Under the pieces are notes generated by a model that had not been told where the DNA came from, searched no databases, and worked only from the letters and a program-made list of their open reading frames with translations. DNA of 64,000 bases, taken from the NCBI GenBank assembly GCA_036245805.1, contig BTRK01000001.1, positions 28,279,087-28,343,086 on the forward strand, in the 5' to 3' direction. Positions 23,254 through 36,180 of this stretch are shown here, in pieces. Source of the DNA: Pristionchus mayeri. Lineage: Eukaryota > Nematoda > Chromadorea > Rhabditida > Neodiplogasteridae. A program made the translations under genes and the position numbers. Every line of letters begins with the position of its first letter. Position 1 is the first letter of the stretch.

Positions 23254-24489
23254 GCAATAAATCGTTTATTCGGGAAATCTCATGCTGAGGTTTCTTCTTA
23301 CACGGCGTTACACACGAAGATCTATAAAAACGAATGAATTTTGAGTGTATTTTCGCTTACTGTAATGATGTTCTTTGGCTGCACTAGAAGTTATCTTGCG
23401 CTCTGTCAATATAACAAAATAAGCTAAATTTAGCTAGGAAGTTAACCAGGGATGATTGATAGGCGTTTTCGTCTCCTGGAATTGGGTCTACGGTTCCATT
23501 ATGGTGGTCATTGGTGGTGAGGAATGAGTCCATTGAATGATGAAGGGGATTCGCCTGCCACGAACATGATTGATTAGGAGAGGAATGAATGTACCTGTGC
23601 GTGTACGTCAATGTCATGAATAGTTAGTTGTGAACATTATTTTTTTAGAAAAGTATACTCCGAATATAGATCGAAGAAACTGAAATGTATACACTTAGCT
23701 TGCGTAAAATAGAGTATGGTAAAATAATACTGAACAGTTATGTTAATTAGAATCGTCAACTTTTACATTTGATTCTCGCGTTGTTTGTGATTATGAGAAT
23801 TATGAGAATGTGGAGAATGTAAGAAGGTTAAGCGTGTGGATTAATTTGTGTGACAGAAACTGAGAATAATTCGACACTTCTTGGGTTACTGGCACCTCCC
23901 CCCCATTTCCTCGGGTACTTCACTCATTTTTAGGTATCTCACTCTAATTCTTGGTCCCACAACCCCTAAGTGGTGGGGAGGGATTGGGAAATGGTTGGGG
24001 AGGAAGGAGTGGGTGGTCTGTAATCCAATAAGTGCACATTATTCTGATAAAGAAGCATGAATTCGAGTAGGAAAGAGAAGACGGGACAACGTTGTTTTCC
24101 ATGCCGGTCTAGAATCGAGTGAGACCAGCCAGGGAGAGGAAAACAGAGAGAGATCGAAATGGGGAGAGAGGAAGAGAAGGACAAGAAATGGACAGGCAGT
24201 TTACGTCGGTCTGCCCCGGGGGAGGTAACGGGTGAAAAGAAGAAATGAAGAGTACCATTGAAAAATTAAGGAACCTTTATTTTTCGTTTCAAATATTTGC
24301 AGATACAGCTTTTCATATAAATATACCTTGTCTTCTTGAGGGCTAGAGACTATATTCAGCGGTTTTCATGTCTCATAGTTTTGTTGTCCAATTGCTCGTT
24401 CCGTTGAACTGCTGCATAGCTCGTTCATGCCCAAAATTTTATAAATCAAGAGAACAGTAACAATAAATGAAAGGGTAAAAAATCTACAA

Positions 24490-24870
24490 TTTATAACGGG
24501 ATGGGCTAGAACTGTTCATCAGCCTTAGTTAATCTTGCCATGAGGACGTGCATTGTCGTGCTTGAGTCTTTCCCTCGAGTCTGTTCTAATGTAGTCTCAA
24601 CTTTCAGAGTTGGTCACTGTAGACGTGTCCATTTATAGTTTTCTCCATAACTAGCAACTCCCAGCACCAGGTACCCAAGAATTCTATATTCTCGTCCTTC
24701 TTCACATGCAGGAAAAGTATTGACTTCCCCAACGACGCTGGAGTTCTGCTGGATTCAATCGAGGAATGAGTAAATTTCCTTCTACGTTGACGTCGGGTCT
24801 GAAATGATCGGTCAGAGCAAATAAGTGCTAAGGATATTCTATCTGTTTTCAACATTATCACCTCATACAA
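24490..24870 (-). pseudogene. Mariner-type transposase relic
   Basis: The minus-strand frame has NIEFLGTWCWELLVMEKTIN then DQL, the counterpart of 5160-5570, from the WELLPxxKTITADVYxxQL block. The catalytic Asp block is not intact. Confidence 0.5.
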
Positions 24871-25609
24871 ATGAAGAACTCTTTAGTCTAAGACTTCAGA
24901 AATTTTTTTTTTTCGTGTTGGAACCAATGCCATCGAATATAGCCTGTACCTTTTAGCTTCAGTTGTGTCAGTAGTCAGCGCATATTGATTCTCTGACAAG
25001 AGCATGCTTCGAGTGCAGGTCGAAGAAACTGAAAATGAGTAGCAAACGGATCGCAGTCTTTACAACGACGAGAAATTGATGAGCATCTTATATCGAATAT
25101 TTGGAGTTCTAGAAGACCCTGTGGGAAAGCCAAGCATTAGGAGCAATTTCAACGAAACTGAGAATAATTCTGACTGAAAATAATGAATCGAGACACAGCG
25201 TGAGAAGGGGCCAGTAGTTTGTTTACGATGAAGGCTAGAATATGAGTGAGTGCCTAGAAGAGGAGAGGGAAACAGAGAGAGATCGAAGGAGGGAGAGAGA
25301 GGCAGACAAAGGCAGAACGTGGACAAGGTGTGTACTTCGTTCTTCCCCGGGGGAGGGAATGGGCGATATAGAGGAGGGATGGATGAGGGAATTGGACGGA
25401 AAAGTTATTTTTTCATATCAAAACTGATGTAGATTAACCGTTTATTTACATCCCATTTCTTTTATTACAGGCCGGATATCACATGAAGTCAATTGGCATG
25501 CATTTTTGTCGCTTTTGATTTGTTCTGTCCTCTGAATTAATGCATAACTCGTTCGTGCACAAAATTTATAAAAACATAGGAACAGGATAAATAAAGAAAA
25601 TTCTCTAGA

Positions 25610-25760
25610 ATTTAAAAAAATTAAAACGAGATGAGGTAGAACTGTCCATCCAAATCTCACGAATTCAGCCTTAGTCAATCTCGCGATATGGGGACGTGCA
25701 TTGTCGTGTTGGAAACAGATTATCGCGTCCTTCTTCCTCCTTCCACGATGACGATGGGAT
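25610..25760 (-). pseudogene. Mariner-type transposase relic
   Basis: TKAEFVRFGWTVLPHLVL on the minus strand, same subtype as 6316-6535. Confidence 0.55.
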
Positions 25761-26529
25761 TCAGATAAGACTTTTTATCGACTTTGTGCCTGAAATGTGA
25801 TGAATTTGTGAGTTTCTGTCAAACAATAGGTTAAATTCGACCGATTATTTACACTACCTTACATAACGAATAATTCACGCTTTTTCTAATCAACATAATA
25901 TATTTTGAAATGTAACCCCTACCTTTCAGATTCAGTTTGGATGAGTTAATAGTATGTCAATCTTGATTCTCTGAGAAGAGTTGGCTTCGAATATAGATCG
26001 AAGAAACTGAAAAAATGGGTAGCTAGAGCACAGAGTTGACAAAAAATAGAAATTGATAAGCATTTAATTTCGAATATTTGGAGTTATGGAAGATAATGCG
26101 GAAATTCAAGCATTAGGAGCAATTTCAGTAAAACAGTGGAGACTAAAAATCATGAATTGGACTCAGAATGCGAGAAGACGCCAATAGACTGTTTACAATG
26201 AATGCTAGAATACGAGTGACTGGGTAGAGGAGAAGAGGGGAACAGAGATAGATCGATGGAGAATAAGAGAGGGGAGAGAGAAAGAGATGTTGTGTACGTC
26301 CCTCCACTCTCGAAGGGGAACGAGTGAGAGATAAGAGAGGGGAGGGGGGGAGGGAAAGGGTTGGGAATGAGACGCAGGATTGGACTGCAAGGTGCAGCCT
26401 AGAATGCGACTGTGGCATGTTTTCTCTGCTATTTATTTTGAATTAATGCTTAACTCGTTCGTGACCAATGTTTAATGAAGAACACGAGAACAAGAACAAT
26501 AATGGCAAAAATACAAAAGAATTTCTACA

Positions 26530-26740
26530 ATAAAAACGGCATGGGATAGTACTATCATATCCATTTTGTCATTCTCGCAACCTGTGGACGGGCATTATCA
26601 TGCTGGAAATAGATTTCTGCAGTAGCAGTGCTCTTGGGTGGCAACTCCCAGCGTTAGTCTCTTGCACATGTAATGAAGAGCTTCCTTCGCTGGATGACGT
26701 ATACTTGGGCGGATGTTGCTGTGCCCTCGGATAGCAGTTC
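26530..26740 (-). pseudogene. Mariner-type transposase relic
   Basis: Same subtype as 14880 and 28487 by nucleotide match (GGGTGGCAACTCCCAGCG, CCCTCGGATAGCAGTTCCCA). The frame is broken. Confidence 0.5.
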
Positions 26741-27530
26741 CCAGTGCTCGACTCCTTGAACTATATGATGCTAACAAAGAACATATATTAGAAAACGAGA
26801 AATTGATGAGCATATAATTTCGAATATAGGAGAACTTGTGGACAATTCAAGCGTTAGGTCCAACGATAATGAAACTGAGATTATGATTGAAAATTGTAAA
26901 TTCAATTAGGAATATGGGAAAAACAAAATAAATTATTGACGATGAAGGCTAGAATACGAGTGACTGGCTAGAAGAGAAGAGGGAAACAGAGAGATATCGA
27001 AATGGAATGGGAGAGGGGGAGAAAGAGATAAGTTGTGTACGTCCTTCCACTCTCGAAGAGGAACGAGTGGGAGATAAGAGAGGGGGAGAGCGAGGCATGG
27101 GAGAGAGACAGAGTTTGTTTTTCAATGAAGGTTCCAAAACTCCTTTTTCGGCTTTCCTACATCAAGCAGTATTTCACATAAGCAGTTATGCTCTCACATC
27201 ATGCGCATATATTCCGGAAATATTGAATGGCTATACTCGTCGGACTCTACTCTCGTGCTCTCGTGGGTGCAATACACGGATAGCTGAAGTAACAGCCGTA
27301 CGTCTTCCCTCCTCATTCAACGCGTACATAGAACAGTCAATTCATGGTCAAGTAAGTGTTTAGTGTGTCATATATGCTAATGCAAAATGCAGATATTTTA
27401 TCCAATTAATTTCGGTATTTTCGGTGCATCTCATATATCTAAGCACTTCTGAGTAGTCGTACATAGCTGGTCCTTGAAACAGACATTGATAGTTCGTATT
27501 TAACATTGCGATAGTTGGACGGCCATTAGT

Positions 27531-27621
27531 ATCACAAGGCGAATATGTGCTCTGAAATGCGAATAATATTGTTTATTATTTTAATAATTAAAATTAAGGA
27601 GCGAACATATTGCCTTGTGAT
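27531..27621. repeat. Small AT-rich palindrome
   Basis: ATCACAAGGCGAATATGTGC and a near-complementary end (GCGAACATATTGCCTTGTGAT) enclose an AT-rich loop. Looks like a tiny MITE; no clear duplication flanks it. Confidence 0.45.
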
Positions 27622-28486
27622 TACTCCTTTCCTAAGCCAAATGTCCTTCACCTGCAGTCAGGATTGAAAGCATTCTCCACTTCAATAATCTGAGATAGCA
27701 TCACTTCGTCTGCATTACGAAATTGGTGTCGCGTCTGTTATCTTTCGACCCGGAAGTTTACCATACCCAGCGCTTTGTCAAGATAAAAAATAAGTCCACA
27801 AAAATTGTGTTAATTTCCCCAAGTCCGTACTTGTTCTTTTAATTTACCTAACGCTCTTTTATTTGTAAAATACGTACCTTTTATGTTCTGTTATAGTGCT
27901 TTAGCAAATAACAAATATAGCATTCTCATAGAAGAGTACACTCCGAATGTAGATCGAAGGATCTGATGACAAGGTTCCATGAACTATCGTAATGAGCGAA
28001 TGCAAAAAAAAATTGCACAAATAAGCAATCCCAGTATCACAGTTAAAATCTTAAAATTTGAAGTGTATCTGAACAAAATAATGGCAAAACAGCTGGAAAT
28101 AATCCTGGCTATGAAGCATGAATTCGAGTAAGAAAGAGAGGGAAAGAAAGCGATGTTTTGACGCAGGTCCAGAATCGAGTGGAGGAAAACAGTGAGAGAG
28201 ATGGAAAGAGTGAGAGAAACAGACGAAGGAAGGAAACGGCCAAGCTGTGTGCGTCGTTCTGCATCGGAGGAGGGAACGGTGAGAGAAGAGAGGCAAATAT
28301 TACCGGAATTAAATATTTTCACCCCAAATTAGCAGTAAAACTTCATGTTTATATCCAATCACTTTTATTTTGGGCTAGATATAAAATAAAATCAATTATT
28401 ATGTATTTATGTCGTCGTTGAATTTTAAGTATTATTGAGAACAACAGAACAGCAGCAATACAAAAAATATATAAGAATTTCAACAA

Positions 28487-28725
28487 CTATAAACAGGATG
28501 GGGTAGTATTTTTCAACCAGATATCTTTTGTAATTCTTACAATGTGCGGACTAGCATTATCATGTTGGAAATAGACGTCTGCAGTAATGGTCGCCTTGGG
28601 TGGCAACTCCCAGCGCTCGTCTCTTGGGGAAGTGCTGGAGAGCTTCCTTCGGTGGGTGAAGTACACTGGGGCGGTTTTTGTCTTGCCCTCGGATAGCAGT
28701 TCCCAGTACTCCACTCTTTCTTCAT
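28487..28725 (-). pseudogene. Mariner-type transposase relic, doubled motif
   Basis: The frame has YWELLSEGKTKTAPVYF and, about 20 residues later, RWELPPKATITADVYFQHDN then SPHIVR. The WELxxxxTITAxVYF segment thus appears twice, pointing to an internal duplication before spread of the subtype (also at 14.9 and 26.5 kb). Confidence 0.65.
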
Positions 28726-29399
28726 TTCACCATTTCGTCACGAAGGCCACTATCTCGAAGCAAAAAGAGGAACCTTCTAAATATGTGTGCCATTAGACCA
28801 AATATTTTAATGTAAACTGCACCTTTCAGTTTTAAATGATATGGGTAAACATTAGTATGTGAATCTTGATTCCCTTAGAAGAGCATGCTTCGAATGTAGA
28901 TCGAATAAACTGAAAAATCGGCATACTATGCTAAGAGATAACAGAGGTGTAGTCAAAACTTGAAGAGAAGAACAATGAAATATTGATTTGTGTCTGATGA
29001 AAATTTTTTAAAGCTTAGGAAATTGAATTGTTAAATTAAAGTAACAAATAAAAATACATAAACTGCGGATCACACACACTAAGAACAGACTCGGAATGTC
29101 AAAAAATTCAAAGAAATTGTTGACGGCGGGTGGCAGAATACGAGAGTCTTCCTAGAAGAAAAGAAGTAAACAGAGAGAGAGAAATTGAGATCGTAGTGGA
29201 ATGAGAGAGAGGGAGAGAAAGAGACGCGTTGTGTACGTCCGTCCACTCTGGAAGAGGAACGAGTGAGAGATAAGATGGAGAGAGGGAGAGTTGACACCTG
29301 CTATGTAAAGAATCCCAAAATTCCAGTTTGCCTTTTCAAACAGTATTTCAAATCGGTAGGTATGCTTTCACCAGGCGCACACAGCTGAGCAGGAGGACC

Positions 29400-31050
29400 T
29401 TGCTTAGAGGGGGGCGCTCTAGGTGGGCTGTGAGAGTCGTAAAGTGGATGCTAGCTGTAGCAACTCGATGAAGACGACAGCCCTACTTGCTAGCCTCCCC
29501 CACACTCCGTTCACTCCCTCGTGTGGGCTGCAACTGCTGCAACTGCTGCACTCCCGCCCTCCTAATCACTATCCTCATGTGCATCGCACGCACGCTGTAG
29601 TAGTCCAGGAGGACCAGGAATATCAGTTGCCCCCTTTTGGAAAAGAAAGAAAAACAAGATGGTACACCACCAATCCAGGAACGAGAACCACTGCAAAAGT
29701 CTCCCCAAAATTGCACAATATCCAGTACCAAATACATCTTTATCGCAGCAAATAAATACAATAAATAAAGGTCGCTACATCAGCCATCTTATCTTCTAGA
29801 TCCACTTCATCTCCTAGAGTCCACAACGGTAGAGTTTCGTCTGGATGCATCTATCCCTCTCATTGAAATCGATGGCCTGAAAATATTGAGATTGCGATAA
29901 CACCAAGTACTGATGAATAGACTGATATGGCCGAGTTCCAGCCCACCAGGAATTGTGCGGAAAGAACTCACTTTTACACAGCCCGCCGCACAGCCTCAAC
30001 TGGATGCATCTATCCCTCTAATTGAAATCGAATGCCTGAAAAAAATGAGATGACGATAACGAATATTAATCAATATACTGATATGACTCAGCCCACAAGA
30101 AGTGATAGAACAACTCACTTTTACGCAGCATCTCGTACAGCCCCTTCTCTTCATCTGTCCCCAATCTTGAATTCCATGGCCTGAGAATAACGAGATTAAA
30201 GATAGTGACAATACCTTGTCCGTATTCTTCTATGGTCTAATCCAGTCACTCCTACCCCTCAAATCGCCTGACTCACTTGATAGCAAACACGCTAATTCTG
30301 AGCTTATTCTGAACTTCTTCGTGACTCGTTTTGAATTTATTCTTTGTATCTGAAATTCAAAAACTAAATTAATCCAACAAAAAAGTGTCTGCATATCATC
30401 AGCAGCTTCAAACTCACTTCATTCCTCTACATATTCGCCAGCAGAATACGGATGTCCGAGTGTAGATCAGACAGACTGAAAATGAGAATAGTTTAGCAAA
30501 TATTGATAATAAACTAAGAGAGATATTATCCAAAACAACGAGAGAGTCTAGGAAATACAACGCAGAGGCTCAATAAAACTATCCGCGCACATAGTGCCTG
30601 AGTGAGCCAATGTTGGCGCGAAAACATAGCGCGAATATGACTTTGGAATGCGTGACCCCGAGACTATAGATGGCTATCATATATGGAGAGGGAATCCATT
30701 TGCAAGAAATACAATGATGTAAGTGTGGACTACAGCTGCAACCTCTTCTGCTATTTAGAAGATCCCGGATGCCATGATAAAATTGTAGAGACTGAATCTA
30801 GTTGGACTGAGTCGAGGAGTTGAGTCTCTTCATCTCTATCTCACAGGTCACTGGTCAGAAGAGGGAAGAAGAGATAGAGAGAGACTAGAGGAATGAGAGG
30901 AGAGAGGTTGCGTAAGTCTCCTCTAGTCTTGAAGAGGGAATGAGTGAGAGAGATGTGAGGGAGGGAATGAGTTAATAATAATAATTTATCTACGCCCGAG
31001 GCGCGTCGATACCGTGAATACATTAATTAACGATTGCAGATGGGGGGGGG
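29400..31050. repeat. B-module duplication area
   Basis: Contains three successive ATCTATCCCTCT-type repeats near 29845, 30005 and 30155, each followed on the plus strand by a CCTGAAAAT acceptor complement. The B core is near 30449 and an E2F-like block at 30612. No intact gene was recovered. Confidence 0.45.
30612..30656 (-). promoter_or_regulatory. B-module E2F-like block
   Basis: TGTTGGCGCGAAAACATAGC then TATGACTTTGGAATGCGTGAC, 130 bp from the core at 30449. The CACGCGTG part has changed to AATGCGTG here. Confidence 0.4.
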
Positions 31051-31064
31051 ACTCTCCTGAGTCA

Positions 31065-31200
31065 TTGAGGGTGAGAAAGGTCTACGACTATCGGGTGGCT
31101 TTCCAATCGACGCTTAAATACTCGGATGTTGGGGGCAGTGCGAATGACATCGGGAAGTTGAGAATACCATCGGGATACCATCGGGATCGAACAGGGAAAG
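31065..31200 (-). pseudogene. Possible reverse-transcriptase C-terminal relic
   Basis: The minus strand reads QLPDVIRTAPNIRVFKRRLE, then a stop after HPQ. The pattern LPxxVxxAxxxxxFKxRL is usual at the end of CR1/jockey-type frames. Only about 40 codons are visible. Confidence 0.4.
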
Positions 31201-32120
31201 AGTGGAATCTGGCGGTGCTTGTTGTCATTTCAATGCTAATACCAAAGGAAGAGGTACGGTCTCGCTGGGGTTTGTAGAGTGTTGAACTTAGATTATTTTT
31301 TCCAATTGAACTTTCACACATATACCATTGCAAATCCATAGGCATTCTCTCGAGTAAGGTGCATACTTGCCGAGAATATTTTACTGTTCCTTCTGTATGC
31401 GTTGGACTTTTGGATGCTGGTGCGTAATAGACTGCCATTGAAGGGCATGAAATCAGCTGGAGGTCCTCGACTAGGGAAGCACTTGCATGTTTCTGAGGGT
31501 GTCGAACTGCTCCACCAACTGTTGGGAACCTCAGGGTTGAACGACCATTGCCCAGAAGGCGCCGCAAAATACATCACTTTGTATGATACAATTCCAAACA
31601 AAAATATCTATATCATCAATTTATCATACAAAATAAAAAAGGACGTCAGTTCGTCGTATCTTGATCCTCTTTATCTCACACACTGGTACATCTCGTGCTG
31701 CATGCAATGAAGTCGATTATCTGAAAAGTAATGAGATACGGTGTTATGATTATATCTGCCAACCGAAATGGTTAATCGAGCCCCCAACAGATCTCTCGCT
31801 CACTTCAATGCTGTAATCTTCAGTTGAATAGCATGACAAAATCTTTGCCAATGTGATCTCCAAATTGTTCTTCGTATCTGAAATGAAAATCAATAATCCA
31901 AAGAAAACCCATCAAAAGCGTGAAGAATTCGTGAAGCAACTTGGAGCTAATTGGGGGAGCGTTTGCACAAGAGACCCCGATAAATGGAAGAACTGTATCA
32001 TCCACCAGGCCCAGACCTTGATTAATGGATAAATAATTATTAATGAATAATGAATCCAAACAATTCAATCCTTTGAGTTAATGTTGGGTAAATGTCATCC
32101 GCAGCTTGCAACTCACTTAT

Positions 32121-34004
32121 CACAGGTATCACGAGTCGGTGAAGCGAAAAGTGCCCATTCGCGAACAATTTTTTTCAAACCCATTTAAATTCGATCAAAT
32201 TATAATGTTAAGTTAGCCTAGGGACAATATTACGAATGAACAATGTCATTTGTCCCAGAGCCGGATTATAGGTATTTCCCGGTTCCAAAACCGTCTATAT
32301 TGTATTTCAGCTCACAGATGAGCTACAGGGATCGCATGGTGCGCAAAATGCGCGGAAAAATACGGCGATCAACTTTACTTTTGACCACTTTTTGATTGGA
32401 TGCAAACCAAAAAAGTTGGCGCTGAAAAATCAATTTCTGTACGAAAAATAAATATATTTTGGTATCATGCAGGTGCGTTGCAGGGAATTTTATTGCAGAA
32501 TATTAAAGAAGAAGTCTACCTACATCTTACATAAAATAATCGTTCAAATCGAAGATGACTCAAATTGCCAAATATACGATCAACGGTTTCTAACTCGAGG
32601 TGGGTAGCACAACATTTAGCCGTATTCGAACTGTTTCGGTCAGTTATGATCAGTTTTGATTATTTTATAGTGTTTTTAAAATATCTACACCTAATTCCAC
32701 TAAAATAATCGCCAAAATTTAAGTTTTGGAAAAATCGATTTCCGACTTACCATTTTGGCCGATTTTGGGACCTGAAAAAGTGCGATTATCAAAACGTTAT
32801 TCCAAATACTTTTTGTGAAGCTTTCAGTACTACTGGTATTCTCCCCAAATTACTTAGAAATTGCCATTTCTGCAGTGGTTCTTTCTAGATAATATCCTCC
32901 AAAAATGCGACTTCGAAGGGTCGCAAAAAGTTAAAATTCGAATTCTCAGTACATTTTGCTCGAATCTATAAATTTCAACCGAGTAAATATATTTTGAACC
33001 TAGAAAAGTTCAAAACAACACTGAACTCTGTAACAAGAGAGATTCCAAAATTTATGAAAATTTCGAATTTTGAAAAATGAAATATTTACAAAATATCAAT
33101 ACGACTATAATAAAAGTATTTTCAGCACAATTCTCATTCGCACGTATTTTTTGCACACAAATATGGATGGTTTGAACATAACCGGTTGAGAATTCGAATT
33201 TTAACTTTTTGCGACCCTTCGATGTCGCATTTTTGGAGGATATTATCTAGATAGAACCACTGCAGAAATGGTAATTTCTAAGTAGTTTGGAGAGAATACC
33301 AGTAGTACTGAAAGATTCACAAAAAGTATTGGGAATAACGTTTTGATAATCGCACTTTTTCAGGTCCCAAAACCGGCCAAAATGGTAAGTCGGAAATCGA
33401 TTTTTCCAAAACTTACATTTTGGTGATTATTTTAGTGGAATTAGGTGTAGATATTCTAAAAACACTATAAAATAATAAAAACTGATCATAACTGACCGAA
33501 ACATTTCGAATACGGCTAAATGTTGTGCTAACCACCTCGAGATAGAAACCGTTGATCGTATATTTGGCAATTTGAGCCATCTTCGATTTGAACAATTATT
33601 TTATGTAAGATGTAGGCAGACTTCTTCTTTAATATTCTGCAATAAAATTCCCTGCAACGCACCTGCATGGTACCAAAATATATTTATTTATCGTATAGAA
33701 ATTGATTTTTCAGCGCTAACTTTTTTGGCTTGCATCCAATCAAAAAGTGGTCAACAGTAAAGTTGATCGCCGTATTTTTCCGCGCATTTTGAGTACCATG
33801 CCATCCATGTAGCTCATCTGTGAGCTGAAATACAATATAGCCGGTTTTGGAACCGGGAAATACCTATAATCCGGCTCTGGGACAAATGACCTTGTTCATT
33901 CGCAATCTTGTCCCTAGGCTAACTTAACATTATAATTTGATCGATTTTAAATGGGTTTGAAAAAAATTGTTCGTGGCTTCCTCCACTGACTCGTGATACC
34001 TGTG
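32121..34004. mobile_element. 1.9-kb foldback element
   Basis: Arms of about 0.8 kb (32121-32950, 33187-34004) are reverse complements with scattered changes, around a ~240-bp loop. The tips are CACAGGTATCACGAGTC. TTAT lies directly outside both ends (32117-32120, 34005-34008), a likely 4-bp duplication. The outer ~25 bp after the tip diverge between arms. The element splits a B module: its left part resembles 55585-55630 and its right part 55655 onward. No transposase is seen. Confidence 0.85.
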
Positions 34005-34185
34005 TTATATGCCATCAATTATATGTCCGAGTGTAGATCGAACAGACTGAAAATGAGAGTACTTCAGCAAATATTAATGTCAAGCGAAGAGAAATAGTAC
34101 CCAAACGAATGAGCGGGCATAGATAATACACGCAGTGACTCAATGGAGTATCCGCGCAACTAGTGTCCGTGCCTTCATGAAAAAG

Positions 34186-36180
34186 TGAAAAAGTGTGCTT
34201 CAGACTACAATAAAGCAAATGCTTCTCTGCTGTTCTCAACCCAAAATGCACCAGCAATGCACAATTAGTGTTCATGGCCATTCCTTTCACTCGACTTAAT
34301 TATCGATATATAAATGGAAAATTACAACTCAATTTTCCACGGAAAGTACTGCAATAGATCATTCCTGGCTTCTCTGGCCGCAGCAAAAGATAGCATTTTA
34401 CAATGAATTATTTGGGAAAATACTACTGTCCGACAGTTTAGAGCGAAGCGCGAAATTCTGTGCAGTATTCAGGAAAAATATTCATTCTGGTTCAAAAACA
34501 ATTACAATATCAACTATGATAAGCTTATATTTCGTACTTAAATATCATTTTTCCTAGTTACTAACACAAATCTGATTTGATGGAGATACAGAACATAGAA
34601 TAGGGACAACGGGCAGAGAAATCTACGGTGGTCCCCGAATGATAGTCGGTGAGAATTTTTCGTTTCTTGTTAACTGAGAATCCCGACAAATCGATCATAT
34701 GAAGCCAACTGCGAAATTCATCTCTCGATATCGTAAAATTCACTCTTCGTTCCACCGGTGAAGCATCTACGATCTGAAAAAAAAATTACAGAAAGTTCTA
34801 GGCTTTATTGATTTGTCGAAACCCAAATTGAAATGGAAATTCGAACCTCGAATGCTTCGTATAATCCGATTGCAGTAATCTCGGCAGGTTTAGTACCAGA
34901 ACGAAGGTCGACATTCTTGGATGAATTCCTGACCAAGTGAAGCAACGTCTCATCCGTGATCACCGGACGCTGTAAATGAAGAGGTAAGATGATAACTTTA
35001 GTAATTATAGTCTGCTAAGTATGAAACATTACAAACAGATACGGTACTCACTCCGTGTGCGAGTACTCTGTAAGTGGTCATCGGAGGCAGGGTGAGGAGC
35101 ATCTCCTTCACCCTCTCGATGTCTCCTTCGAAATCACTCATGGATATTTCCAGGTGCTCAATGCACGGATGCTCTCGAATGAAGCTCTCGACGAATCTGA
35201 AGGAGACAACGTCAACGTCATTCTGGAATCAGAATTCTGACCTGCATGCGGAATATTTGTCCACAGAACGGAGGCTGATTCGATCCCTCAGATTCAGAGT
35301 TCTGACGATCTTCGATAGAATCTCAGGAGGGAGCGAATGCATCGTGGCCTGAAAATAACTCGAATGATTTTTTTTAAATTTTGAATTTAATTACCTCGGG
35401 TACTTGGTCGATTTGTTCTTGGATGTCCATGTCGTCTCTGAATCTGGAATTTAATAATGGTTCAAATCGTCAAGCTTGTTATTAGAACGCCGGGTGGATA
35501 AACAACAATGACAATATCGGAATCGGAGAAATAAGCTCTCGAAGGAGCAAGTGACATTTGCGAGCATACATATGAATGCTGAATACGCCTCGAGTATGCC
35601 ATTTATTGGAAGCATCCAATTTATATGGACAGATGAGACATATCGTAAAACCGCGATAGAATGGAAGCGCCTCCCTAAATGATAATAGATATTACAACCC
35701 CCTGGCCATCATCCCTGTGGATATGCTCGAACATGAACTATTTAGCTTGAACGGATAAAGTAAAAGCCTTTACAACCCTAATTTCACCGTACCTAAAATA
35801 CGGATATAGTTACGGCTTTGCAATGAAACAACTCCCAAGTTGATGTGCCAACTCTCAAGCGAACGGCGCTCCATTGCGCAAATGTCAGTTGCGAAAATGT
35901 CGTACCCACGATTCATCGTTAAAGTGTTCACATTCACTGGCATTTCTTCTTATAATTCCGGCTAGCTCTTCAGGATCATCTACATTACTAAAATGTATGG
36001 GAGCTGACAGACTGGAGTCCGGTACGAATACGAATAGTCGGTATTTGCACCCTCTTCCCTTCCCCTCGCCCCTCTTTCTCTCTCTATTCGCTCGAGCGAG
36101 ACCCTCTGCCAGGGGGCACGAATAGTTCGTTCTCAGCGAACTATTCGCTCCCCCTCTCCCCTACTCTCTGTTCATAGGAG
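34186..36180. repeat. Left arm of large palindrome
   Basis: Reverse complement of 37240-44196 after removing insertions from the right arm. It carries the shortened F-box gene. Landmarks: TGAAAAAGTGTGCTT at the outer edge; GCATACATATGAATGCTGAA (35565), which is the uninterrupted form of the retrotransposon site at 39030/41991; CATCTACATTACTAAAATG (35977), the uninterrupted form of the MITE site at 37434. About 75 bp near 35890-35965 are absent from the right arm. Confidence 0.9.
34561..35430 (-). CDS. F-box gene, internally shortened copy
   Basis: Minus-strand exons: 35395-35430, 35242-35348, 35052-35196, 34847-34969 and 34561-34773; 624 nt, 207 aa. It mirrors the right-arm gene, but the second exon fuses the start of exon 2 to the end of exon 3 (SVDKYSACR). 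A 366-bp deletion, counting the intron, removed 100 codons without breaking frame. The fragment keeps only the first half of the F-box (LPPEILSKIVRTLNLRDRI), so Skp1 binding is doubtful. Other differences from the right copy are few (LPPE vs LPSE; DYHS vs DYNS). All splice sites remain, so it can still be expressed. Confidence 0.8.

Larger units (their letters stand above)
2361..28917 (-). repeat. Array of A-type exon-like modules
   Basis: A core of about 35 bp recurs near 2365, 3331, 4486, 5706, 7430, 8899, 10087, 16146, 17650, 18650, 19797, 23652, 25003, 25982, 27938 and 28885. On the minus strand it reads as acceptor ttttcag, then TTTCTTCGATCTACATTCGA, and in many copies a donor such as AAAG/gtacag. 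Each core has a GA/CT-rich tract on its higher-coordinate side (minus-strand 5' side), and many have a mariner transposase relic nearby. Spacing is mostly 0.95-1.7 kb. At 5706 and 25003 one frame stays open (SSIYTRSIFLTENK...); other copies have stops. This may be a decayed tandem gene family or an amplified noncoding unit; no protein family is recognised. Confidence 0.7.

Noticed and set aside
31088..31567. 159-codon minus frame
   Set aside because: Competing open frame 31314-31601 covers the same DNA. The most recognisable protein match there (RT tail) lies in a third frame.
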